From contig NZOY01000059.1 of the NCBI GenBank assembly GCA_002695445.1, positions 2,571 to 7,584 on the forward strand: DNA of 5,014 nt. Reading direction: 5' to 3'. Below are positions 1 to 5,014 of this stretch, in pieces (position 1 is the first letter of the stretch; each line of letters starts with the position of its first letter). The stretch comes from Flavobacteriaceae bacterium (GTDB taxonomy: Bacteria > Bacteroidota > Bacteroidia > Flavobacteriales > Flavobacteriaceae). Made by a program: the position numbers and the translations under genes. The notes beneath the pieces are model-generated. The model was not told the DNA's origin. It saw nothing but the letters and a program-made list of their open reading frames with translations, and made no database searches.

Positions 1-1
1 A

Positions 2-49
2 ATTCCCAATGCTTTAGTCAACTACACTGGTTTTGAAATCATTGACTAA
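2..49 (+). CDS. serS: C-terminal end of a gene, probably seryl-tRNA synthetase (partial, 5' end outside window)
   Basis: Only 15 codons and a TAA stop are inside the window. They read IPNALVNYTGFEIID. This resembles the usual end of bacterial seryl-tRNA synthetases, where a proline, a leucine, a tyrosine and a final hydrophobic residue follow the pattern P-x-x-L-x-x-Y-(few)-I; the E. coli protein ends in a similar PEVLRPYMNG segment. SerRS is the cytoplasmic class II enzyme that charges tRNA-Ser. Of the other two frames here, one hits a stop within 12 codons and the other within 5, so this frame is the natural one. The next gene, rsmA, starts 5 nt after the stop, suggesting one operon. Identification rests on a very short tail plus resemblance recalled from memory; any other protein with a similar tail remains possible. 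Confidence 0.6.
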   Translation: MPNALVNYTGFEIID

Positions 50-54
50 AATTT

Positions 55-834
55 ATGAAAGCTGTAACCCCTAAAAAAAAGTTAGGACAGCATTTTTTGA
101 ATGATATTAATATCGCAAAAAAAATTGCTAATCAGCCATTTGTTAATTATGGAAAAAATGTTTTGGAAATTGGTCCTGGAATGGGAGTCCTTACTGAGCT
201 TTTAACTCAAAAAAATATTTTATTAAAGCTAGTTGAAATTGATAGTGAATCTGTAAATTATTTGATAGAAAAATTTCCTCAATTGAGAGATAATATTTTC
301 GAAGGGGATTTTATCAAAATGGAGTTAAAAAATTTTTTTGGTAAGGAAAACTTCTCGATTATTGGAAACTTTCCCTACAATATTTCAAGTCAAATTGTTT
401 TTAAAACAATTGAAAATAGGGATTTAATACCTTTTTTCTGTGGAATGTTTCAGAAAGAAGTTGCCAAAAGAATTTGTCAAAACCCTGGAACTAAGGCATA
501 TGGAATTCTCTCAGTTCTTTGTCAAATCTACTACCATACAGAATATCTTTTTAGTGTTTCACCAGGGGTTTTTTCTCCGCCACCAAAAGTAAATTCTGGT
601 GTAATAACTCTGACTCGTAAAACTAATTTAAGAAAAGATTTCAATGAAAATTTACTTTTTAAAATTGTAAAATTAAGTTTTCACCAGCGAAGAAAAACTC
701 TCAGAAATAGTCTTAAAACTCTTAATATTCCAAAATATGTTTTAGAAGATAGTATATTTGGAATGCGGCCAGAAAAATTATCTGGTGAGGAATTTATAGC
801 ATTGACAAAAAAAGTGGAAAATGCAAAAGTTTGA
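55..834 (+). CDS. rsmA: RsmA/KsgA, 16S rRNA (adenine1518-N6/adenine1519-N6)-dimethyltransferase
   Basis: This cytoplasmic enzyme uses S-adenosylmethionine to dimethylate two adjacent adenines in the 3'-terminal helix of 16S rRNA, a late 30S assembly step; loss of it in other bacteria gives kasugamycin resistance. All family landmarks are visible in the 259-residue product. They are the N-terminal KKLGQHFLND (residues 8-17), SAM motif I EIGPGMG (38-44), the acidic ribose-binding EID (61-63), GDF (84-86), the catalytic NFPYN motif (105-109, NLPYN in many homologues) and QKEVAKRI with PGTKAYG (133-150). They continue with SPPPKVNSG (174-182), the FHQRRKTLRNSL RNA-binding segment (209-220) and the C-terminal RPEKLSGEEF (238-247). 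Length is normal. The ATG is correctly placed just before the conserved KKLGQ, although no Shine-Dalgarno precedes it (ACTAAAATTT). It lies 5 nt after the probable serS stop and overlaps the following mgtE by 14 nt, so translational coupling is likely. No key residue is missing. Confidence 0.97.
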   Translation: MKAVTPKKKLGQHFLNDINIAKKIANQPFVNYGKNVLEIGPGMGVLTELLTQKNILLKLVEIDSESVNYLIEKFPQLRDNIFEGDFIKMELKNFFGKENFSIIGNFPYNISSQIVFKTIENRDLIPFFCGMFQKEVAKRICQNPGTKAYGILSVLCQIYYHTEYLFSVSPGVFSPPPKVNSGVITLTRKTNLRKDFNENLLFKIVKLSFHQRRKTLRNSLKTLNIPKYVLEDSIFGMRPEKLSGEEFIALTKKVENAKV

Positions 835-2179
835 GATAAATAAATCTGGGATAGATGACATTAAGAGACTTATAGAAAAGCAATCTGACGAGCACCTTCG
901 CATAAGACTTGAAAATTTACACTACGCCGATATTGCTGAAGTTATTTATGAACTTTCTACTGATCAGTCAACTTATCTAGTTAAACTCCTGGATAGTGAA
1001 AAAACTGCCGATGCCCTTGCTGAAATTGATGAAGACATTAGGGAAGGAATCTTAGAAAAACTATCTGCCAAAGAAATTGCAGAGGAAATTGAAGAGCTAG
1101 ATACAGATGACGCTGCTGACCTTATCGCAGAATTACCTGAAGATCGTCAGGAAACCGTAATGTCCCAAATTAAAGATTCTGAACACCTTGAAGATATTCG
1201 AGAGCTATTGACATATGAAGAAAATACCGCTGGGGGTTTAATGGCCAAAGAACTTGTTAAAGTAAAAGAGAATCTGAGTGTTTTAAAATGTCTAAATGCG
1301 ATGCGTGCCCAAGCTGATGAAGTTACTCGAGTCCATTCAATTTATGTAGTGGATGAACAAAATATTCTCAAGGGAAGACTTTCATTAAAAGACTTAATAA
1401 CGGCAAATTCCAGGGCAATCGTAAAAGATATTTATATCCCTGAGGTTGATTCAGTTAAAGTGGATCAGCCAGGAGAGGAAGTTGCCGACATAATGTCTAA
1501 ATATGATCTTGAAGCTATTCCTGTCGTGAACAATAAAAAACAATTAATGGGTAGAATTACTATTGACGATATAGTTGATTTTATAAAAGAAGAAGCAGAA
1601 AAAGACTATCAGTTAGCAGCTGGAATATCAAATGACGTTGAAGCAAATGATGGAGTTTTTGAGCTAACCAAGGCTCGATTACCTTGGCTATTTTTAGGGT
1701 TGCTTGGTGGTTTGGGAAGTGTATTCATTCTTCAAGATTTTGAAAAGATAATGGAGCAACCTGAATTACGAAGTTTATTTTTTTACACACCTCTAATAGC
1801 AGCTATGGCGGGTAATGTTGGAGTTCAATCCTCTGCTATAATTGTTCAAGGTTTGGCAAATAATTTAGTTAAAGGATCTTTAATTCCATTACTTTTTAAA
1901 GAGATAGGCTTGAGTCTAATTAATGGCTTAGCCCTTGCTTTGATACTAATTGTATTCGGATTTATTATTAACCAAGATCTTATTATAAGTCTAACGATTG
2001 CTGGTGCAATGATGGGGGTAATCGTTATAGCCGCATTGGTTGGTACCTTTGTACCTATTATACTGAACAAAAAAGGTATTGATCCTGCTATTGCTACTGG
2101 TCCATTTATCACTACTGCCAATGATATCTTTGGGATTTTCTTATTTTTTTATATAGCTAAAATATTTTTGGGGTTTTAA
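821..2179 (+). CDS. mgtE: MgtE-family magnesium channel
   Basis: This is an inner-membrane Mg2+-selective channel, gated by cytoplasmic Mg2+ through its soluble N-terminal half. The 452-residue protein has the full architecture. A highly acidic helical MgtE_N domain covers roughly 1-130, with many Asp/Glu as expected for Mg2+ sensing. Next come the TAGGLMAKE signature (136-144), two CBS domains (about 140-200 and 203-262), a connecting helix with RLPWL (286-290), and about five membrane helices (near 287-306, 318-345, 355-383, 388-413, 425-449). Pore-family motifs are AMAGNVGVQSS (328-338) and DPAIATGPFITTANDIFG (421-438); Asp435 sits where the family has its conserved pore aspartate. The start was chosen because MQKFEI followed by a helix fits the family's beginning; it overlaps rsmA by 14 nt in another frame. 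The 9-nt gap to the next gene supports an operon. Co2+ or other divalent transport is possible as in some relatives. Confidence 0.96.
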   Translation: MQKFEINKSGIDDIKRLIEKQSDEHLRIRLENLHYADIAEVIYELSTDQSTYLVKLLDSEKTADALAEIDEDIREGILEKLSAKEIAEEIEELDTDDAADLIAELPEDRQETVMSQIKDSEHLEDIRELLTYEENTAGGLMAKELVKVKENLSVLKCLNAMRAQADEVTRVHSIYVVDEQNILKGRLSLKDLITANSRAIVKDIYIPEVDSVKVDQPGEEVADIMSKYDLEAIPVVNNKKQLMGRITIDDIVDFIKEEAEKDYQLAAGISNDVEANDGVFELTKARLPWLFLGLLGGLGSVFILQDFEKIMEQPELRSLFFYTPLIAAMAGNVGVQSSAIIVQGLANNLVKGSLIPLLFKEIGLSLINGLALALILIVFGFIINQDLIISLTIAGAMMGVIVIAALVGTFVPIILNKKGIDPAIATGPFITTANDIFGIFLFFYIAKIFLGF

Positions 2180-2188
2180 TTTTTAAAA

Positions 2189-3127
2189 ATGAAAGTTTTA
2201 CACCTCGAAGAAAATCACCCTAATCTTATAGAAGGATTGGATGCATTAGGAATTAAAAACGACTTAGCTTTCAATGACAGCCTATCGGAGGTTCTAAATA
2301 AAATTGGTTCATACGATGGACTTATTCTAAGGAGTAAATTCACAATAGACAAGGAGTTTTTGTTGCATGCGAAAAATTTAAAATTTATAGGTAGAGTTGG
2401 ATCAGGATTAGAAAATATTGATATTCAAGCTGTTCAAAAAATGAATATTCATCTAATTAGCTCACCAGAAGGTAATCGAAATGCTGTAGGCGAACACTGT
2501 TTGGGAATGTTGTTGGGATTAATGAATAACCTAAAAGCTGGTCACGAATCAATAAAATCTGGGCAATGGGACAGAGAGGGAAATAGAGGATGGGAACTAA
2601 ATGGAAAAACTTTAGGAATTATTGGATATGGTAATACTGGAAAAAGTTTTGCCCAAATAATTTCTGGTTTTGAAGTGACAACCCTTTGTTACGATATTTT
2701 ACCAAATATGGGTGACGAAAATGCATACCAGGTAACAATCGATGAACTAATGGCTAATTCTCAGGTCATTAGTATTCATACTCCCCAAACGAAAATTACA
2801 GAAGGTATGATTAACTATAAATTCATAAAAAAAATGAAATATCCTTTTTGGCTTCTCAATACTGCAAGAGGTTCGGCAGTTAAGACAGAAGACCTAGTTT
2901 TGGGATTAAAATCAGGTAAAATTATTGGTGCTGGATTAGATGTATTAGAATACGAAACCAAGTCCTTTTCTTCCATATTTAACAAAGAAAAAATTCCCCC
3001 TGCACTTAAATATTTAATACAAGCTAAAAATGTAATTTTAAGCCCTCATGTCGGAGGTTGGACCCATGAAAGCCACGTTAAGCTTGCATCTACCATTGTG
3101 GAAAAAGTTAAAAAAATATTTTTTTAA
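2189..3127 (+). CDS. D-isomer-specific 2-hydroxyacid dehydrogenase, phosphoglycerate dehydrogenase-like short form
   Basis: This is an NAD(P)-dependent oxidoreductase of the D-2-hydroxyacid dehydrogenase superfamily. The substrate-binding half includes GRVGSGLENID (68-78) and NAVGEHCLGMLL (98-109). The Rossmann fold has GYGNTG (146-151) with Asp169 at the end of the next strand, which favours NAD over NADP. The catalytic triad is complete: Arg227 in NTARG, Glu256 in DVLEYE and His287 in SPHVGGW. The Arg-to-Glu spacing of 29 residues equals that in E. coli SerA. At 312 residues it lacks the C-terminal ACT domain that gives E. coli SerA (about 410 residues) serine feedback, so it would be a short, non-ACT form. 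If it is a 3-phosphoglycerate dehydrogenase it starts serine synthesis, and the probable serS upstream would make that attractive. Substrate cannot be read from sequence, so no symbol is given; glyoxylate/hydroxypyruvate or other 2-oxoacid reduction is the alternative. The stop codon overlaps the convergent lysC stop. Confidence 0.9.
   Translation: MKVLHLEENHPNLIEGLDALGIKNDLAFNDSLSEVLNKIGSYDGLILRSKFTIDKEFLLHAKNLKFIGRVGSGLENIDIQAVQKMNIHLISSPEGNRNAVGEHCLGMLLGLMNNLKAGHESIKSGQWDREGNRGWELNGKTLGIIGYGNTGKSFAQIISGFEVTTLCYDILPNMGDENAYQVTIDELMANSQVISIHTPQTKITEGMINYKFIKKMKYPFWLLNTARGSAVKTEDLVLGLKSGKIIGAGLDVLEYETKSFSSIFNKEKIPPALKYLIQAKNVILSPHVGGWTHESHVKLASTIVEKVKKIFF
3108..3127. terminator. Perfect 20-bp A/T palindrome at the convergent gene ends; candidate weak bidirectional terminator
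   Basis: The sequence TT-A7-TA-T7-AA is an exact palindrome. It therefore presents a seven-T run on either strand just where both operons end. It forms the last codons (KKIFF) and stop of the dehydrogenase on the + strand. On the - strand it begins with the lysC stop and runs just past it. There is no other space for a terminator, since the two stop codons overlap on TTAA. Against it, the stem is entirely A/T, would give a weak hairpin with a two- to four-base loop, and A/T runs are common in this genome. The palindrome is seen; terminator function is inference. Confidence 0.35.
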
Positions 3128-4380
3128 TCGATCACCACAAACTGAGCAGTATCAGTTGATCTTTGTTCTAAAACAATCTTATTTACTTTATTTTTAATAT
3201 AGTTAATTGCTAGCTTGTCAAAATGGCGTATGGTATATAGGGCAACATTATTGGTGACCTCAATATTAAATTTTGAACTTAAGGCTTTTACCAAAAGTTC
3301 TAACTTTCCATATTTATTGAAAATACATATTGAAAAACTGATTGCAGAATTTTGAATCATTTCTACACGCATTTGATATTGGTGAAGTAAGGCAAAAATC
3401 TCACTAATATTTTCTTCTACGATAAAAGAAAAATCCTTAGAGGATAATTTAATTAAAGTTTGATTCTTTTTAACAATATAACAAGGAACATTTGGCTCTA
3501 TTGTCTTTCCTTTAGAAACTAATGTTCCAGTATTTTTTGGATTTTCAAATGATTTAACATATAATGGAATTCCTCTCCGCTGAAGTGGCTGAAGAGTTTT
3601 GGGATGAATAACTGATGCACCATAGAAAGCTAGTTCAATGGCCTCCCGATAAGAAATTTGATTTAGCAGGACAGTATCCTCGAATTGACGAGGATCACCA
3701 TTTAATACACCAGGAACGTCTTTCCAGATTGTAACTGATTCTGCTGCTAGGGCATAAGCAAATATTGCTGCGCTATAGTCAGATCCTTCACGTCCCAAGG
3801 TTGTCGTCATCCCATCAGAACTTGAACCAATAAAACCCTGAGAAATTAATGTGCTTTTACCTTTGACCATTTTTTTTATTTGATTTTGAGTCTTTTGCCA
3901 GTCCAAATTTGCATCTCTATAATAGGTATCTGTTTGAATGCATTTTCGAGCATCCAACCAAATATTATCAACATTTTCAAGTGCCATATAATGACTAATA
4001 ATGGTTGTGGAAACCAACTCTCCAAGACTTACAACTTGATCATAAACAAAACTATAGTCTTCAATTCGATTTTTATTTAAAAAATTGATTACGGAATCAA
4101 AAAACTCATTTACTTTTTTGGTTACCTCTTTTTTATTATTCTTAAAAAGATCATCTATGATTTCATGATGCCAGGAACGAACATTAGCTAGTTCTGAAAA
4201 TAATTGGTTTTTGTCTTCAAAATAACATCGAACTACTTGCTCAAGAGCATTGGTAGTTTTACCCATAGCAGACACCACGATGAAAGTGTTTTTAAATCCA
4301 GTATTTTTTAAAACATTCAGAATATTTCTGACCCCAACTGAATCTTTTACTGAAGCACCCCCAAACTTAAATATTTTCAT
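3124..4380 (-). CDS. lysC: Monofunctional aspartate kinase
   Basis: This cytoplasmic enzyme phosphorylates L-aspartate with ATP, the first step to lysine/diaminopimelate, threonine and methionine. Visible landmarks are KFGGASV (5-11), VVSAMGKTTN (35-44), the SLGE aspartate-binding segment (118-121) and SQGFIG (180-185). TTTLGREGSD (192-201) is the nucleotide/substrate signature with Glu in place of the second Gly of the common GRGGSD. It is followed by WKDVPGVLNGDP (219-230) and FYGASVIHPKT (252-262). The C-terminal part, about 305-418, looks like the paired ACT regulatory region, ending in LYTIRHFDKL and EQRSTDTAQFVVI, so allosteric feedback by a pathway amino acid is likely, though which one cannot be read. 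There is no homoserine dehydrogenase fusion: 418 residues is right for the single-function form. The ATG directly precedes the conserved IFKFGG, with CATAAATAAA but no Shine-Dalgarno upstream. It follows the GNAT gene by 5 nt, so the two are probably cotranscribed. Confidence 0.95.
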   Translation of the reverse strand: MKIFKFGGASVKDSVGVRNILNVLKNTGFKNTFIVVSAMGKTTNALEQVVRCYFEDKNQLFSELANVRSWHHEIIDDLFKNNKKEVTKKVNEFFDSVINFLNKNRIEDYSFVYDQVVSLGELVSTTIISHYMALENVDNIWLDARKCIQTDTYYRDANLDWQKTQNQIKKMVKGKSTLISQGFIGSSSDGMTTTLGREGSDYSAAIFAYALAAESVTIWKDVPGVLNGDPRQFEDTVLLNQISYREAIELAFYGASVIHPKTLQPLQRRGIPLYVKSFENPKNTGTLVSKGKTIEPNVPCYIVKKNQTLIKLSSKDFSFIVEENISEIFALLHQYQMRVEMIQNSAISFSICIFNKYGKLELLVKALSSKFNIEVTNNVALYTIRHFDKLAINYIKNKVNKIVLEQRSTDTAQFVVID

Positions 4381-4385
4381 TTTAT

Positions 4386-4865
4386 TTATGAGATTTTAAA
4401 ATAGTTTTGTATTGTTTTTTTGTCCATTTGAACTGTTCTCCAATCACTCAATACTTTAGCACCACTTTTTTGATAAAAGTCAATTGCAGCTAGATTCCAG
4501 TCAAGTACTGTCCATTCGACACGCTCTACTCCTAATTCATGAGCATATTTTAGAAAAGCTTTATATAATTTGGAACCAATTCCTTTACCTTTCATTTTTT
4601 CAGTAACAATTAGGTCTTCCAAATGTAAAGTAGGGCCCTTCCATGTCGAATACCTCTGATAAAAAAGAGCAACTCCAACGATTTTTTCTCCCTGCTGAGC
4701 AACGAAACATTTAAATAAAGGATTTCTACCAAAACCAAATTTTTCAATAGATTCTCGGTTAATGATTACAGCATTGGGTGCTCTTTCAAAAACTGCAAGC
4801 TCTTTAATCAATGACAGGATTTCCGAGGCATCTGTTTTTTTCCCTTTCCTAATAATAGTTTTCAT
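4386..4865 (-). CDS. GNAT N-acetyltransferase, spermidine/diamine acetyltransferase (SSAT)-like
   Basis: The 159-residue protein is a single GNAT domain that would transfer acetyl from acetyl-CoA to an amine. The N-terminus (IIRKGKKTDASEILSLIKELA, first 24 residues), GFGRNPLFKCFVA (44-56), HLEDLIV (81-87), the acetyl-CoA loop MKGKGIGSKL (91-100) and WNLAAIDFYQKSGA (123-136) line up with eukaryotic SSAT. There the matching segments are LEDFFV, RGFGIG and WNEPSINFYKRRGA. The acidic pair Glu83-Asp84 and the likely general-acid Tyr131 are kept. Polyamine, thialysine or another small amine are plausible substrates, but GNAT specificity is not predictable from this. The start is the only reasonable Met, as the first beta strand begins at once; no Shine-Dalgarno is present. 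It is first in a probable two-gene unit with lysC, 5 nt downstream; a metabolic link between an amine acetylase and the aspartate/lysine pathway is conceivable but unproven. Confidence 0.88.
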   Translation of the reverse strand: MKTIIRKGKKTDASEILSLIKELAVFERAPNAVIINRESIEKFGFGRNPLFKCFVAQQGEKIVGVALFYQRYSTWKGPTLHLEDLIVTEKMKGKGIGSKLYKAFLKYAHELGVERVEWTVLDWNLAAIDFYQKSGAKVLSDWRTVQMDKKTIQNYFKIS

Positions 4866-4876
4866 AAGAATATTAG

Positions 4877-4909
4877 CAAATTTAAGATTAGTGGTTTAGA
4901 CCACTACAA
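4877..4909 (-). promoter_or_regulatory. Candidate Bacteroidota-type promoter for the GNAT-lysC unit
   Basis: On the - strand the sequence TAAATTTG (4884 down to 4877) matches the Bacteroidota -7 consensus TAnnTTTG exactly. A TTG (4909-4907) lies 22 nt upstream, within the usual range of about 17-23 for the -33 element. Transcription would start about 5-8 nt before the GNAT ATG, giving a nearly leaderless mRNA. That is short but compatible with the lack of a Shine-Dalgarno. TAnnTTTG also occurs by chance inside genes here (for example near 753-760 and 2893-2900), so position upstream of a gene, not the motif alone, carries the argument. Confidence 0.42.
4889..4906. promoter_or_regulatory. Perfect 7-bp-arm inverted repeat in the promoter spacer; candidate operator
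   Basis: TAGTGGT and ACCACTA are exact reverse complements separated by TTAG. The 18-bp dyad fills 18 of the 22 bases between the candidate -33 and -7 boxes, where a bound repressor would block RNA polymerase. Its arms hold the only G/C-rich bases in the immediate surroundings. The inner 16 bases (4890-4905) match 14 of 16 positions of the DasR/NagR-type GntR (HutC subfamily) operator consensus as remembered, ACTGGTCTAGACCACT. It could instead be a hairpin ending transcription from the gene at the right edge, but no T run follows it on the - strand. Confidence 0.45.
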
Positions 4910-4931
4910 TTTGTTATTTTTATAACAAATT
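4908..4931. repeat. 10-bp-arm A/T-rich inverted repeat with TTTT loop
   Basis: AATTTGTTAT (4908-4917) and ATAACAAATT (4922-4931) are exact reverse complements around TTTT. The element starts one base after the 18-bp dyad and its edge overlaps the candidate -33 TTG. It lies 29 nt beyond the stop of the partial gene at the right edge, so it could be a transcript-end hairpin for that gene. No U tract follows on the - strand and the stem is nearly all A/T. A second regulator-binding site is the other reading. The repeat is certain; its role is not. Confidence 0.5.
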
Positions 4932-4960
4932 TGGACCTGAATGTAGAAATGTATACAATT

Positions 4961-5014
4961 TCAATTAATCCAGGATATTAAGTGATTAAAAAATAGCTCT
5001 GGCTTCTCAGCATG
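4961..5014 (-). CDS. C-terminal end of a gene, possibly an alpha/beta-hydrolase (partial, 5' end outside window)
   Basis: Reading leftward from the right edge, one frame gives HAEKPELFFNHLISWIN followed by TGA. This resembles the common end of alpha/beta-hydrolase-fold proteins, where the segment after the catalytic histidine contains an E-x-P-E-x-F pattern and a final helix (compare H-x-x-x-x-E-x-P-E-x-F-x-x-x-L-x-x-F/W). The residues fit an amphipathic last helix. The gene would be collinear with GNAT and lysC, ending 95 bp upstream of the GNAT start. Only 17 codons are visible, with no catalytic residue certain, so both the existence of the gene and its family are tentative. Confidence 0.5.
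   Translation of the reverse strand, partial: HAEKPELFFNHLISWIN

Noticed and set aside
192..201. Concern that Glu within the aspartate kinase TLGREGSD signature (protein residues 192-201) might mark an inactive enzyme
   Set aside because: This Glu variant is, as far as remembered, usual in Bacteroidota aspartate kinases, and the flanking Arg, Ser and Asp are kept.
1846..2121. 91-codon open frame on the - strand inside mgtE
   Set aside because: It is antisense to the conserved membrane domain of MgtE, has low-complexity composition (rich in I, P, A, K), and resembles no known protein; it is a shadow of the real gene.
2893..2900. TAGTTTTG, an exact TAnnTTTG promoter-like box on the + strand
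   Set aside because: It lies within the dehydrogenase coding sequence with no downstream gene on that strand to serve; the motif is frequent in A/T-rich sequence.
3880..4080. 66-codon open frame on the + strand inside lysC
   Set aside because: It is antisense to conserved aspartate kinase sequence and shows no start signal or recognisable motif.
4889..4931. The two intergenic hairpins as a classical rho-independent terminator
   Set aside because: On the - strand, the only one with known transcripts here, neither stem is followed by a T run, and the longer stem is almost wholly A/T.
4950..4957. 8-bp palindrome TGTATACA, with partly symmetric flanks, just beyond the stop of the right-edge gene
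   Set aside because: Short palindromes of this kind are expected by chance in A/T-rich DNA, and its symmetry breaks immediately outside the core; no second copy was seen.

Overview
The window looks like an ordinary chromosomal segment of a low-GC member of the Bacteroidota, probably Flavobacteriia or a close relative. The evidence is the strong A+T bias, the absence of recognisable Shine-Dalgarno sequences (starts are preceded by A/T-rich bases), the family-typical protein variants (for example TLGREGSD in the aspartate kinase and GNVGVQSS in MgtE), and a TAnnTTTG promoter-like box. Taxonomy is inferred from these traits and recalled protein resemblance; no search was run.

Left block, + strand (2-3127): a tight collinear cluster. 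It begins with the last codons of what is probably seryl-tRNA synthetase. Next is rsmA (16S rRNA dimethyladenosine methyltransferase, 5 nt later), then an MgtE-type magnesium channel whose start overlaps rsmA by 14 nt, then a short 2-hydroxyacid dehydrogenase of the phosphoglycerate dehydrogenase type (9 nt gap). Spacing suggests one transcript. Translation and ribosome maturation (SerRS, RsmA) are joined by Mg2+ homeostasis and possibly serine synthesis. A loose theme of ribosomes, Mg2+ and serine charging can be drawn, but it may simply be conserved housekeeping order.

Right block, - strand (3124-5014): a partial gene at the right edge ends in a sequence resembling an alpha/beta-hydrolase C-terminus. 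A 95-bp intergenic region follows, then a spermidine/diamine acetyltransferase-like GNAT protein, and 5 nt later a monofunctional aspartate kinase (lysC), first enzyme of the aspartate amino-acid pathway. GNAT and lysC are probably cotranscribed.

The two blocks converge with stop codons overlapping on a shared TTAA, which is one end of a perfect 20-bp A/T palindrome. The most interesting non-coding signal is in the 95-bp region upstream of the GNAT gene. A perfect 7-bp-arm dyad (AGTGGT-TTAG-ACCACT core) lies exactly between a candidate -33 TTG and -7 TAAATTTG box, so it looks like an operator within a promoter. A 10-bp-arm A/T inverted repeat sits directly beside it. No mobile element, CRISPR, RNA gene or obviously novel system was found.
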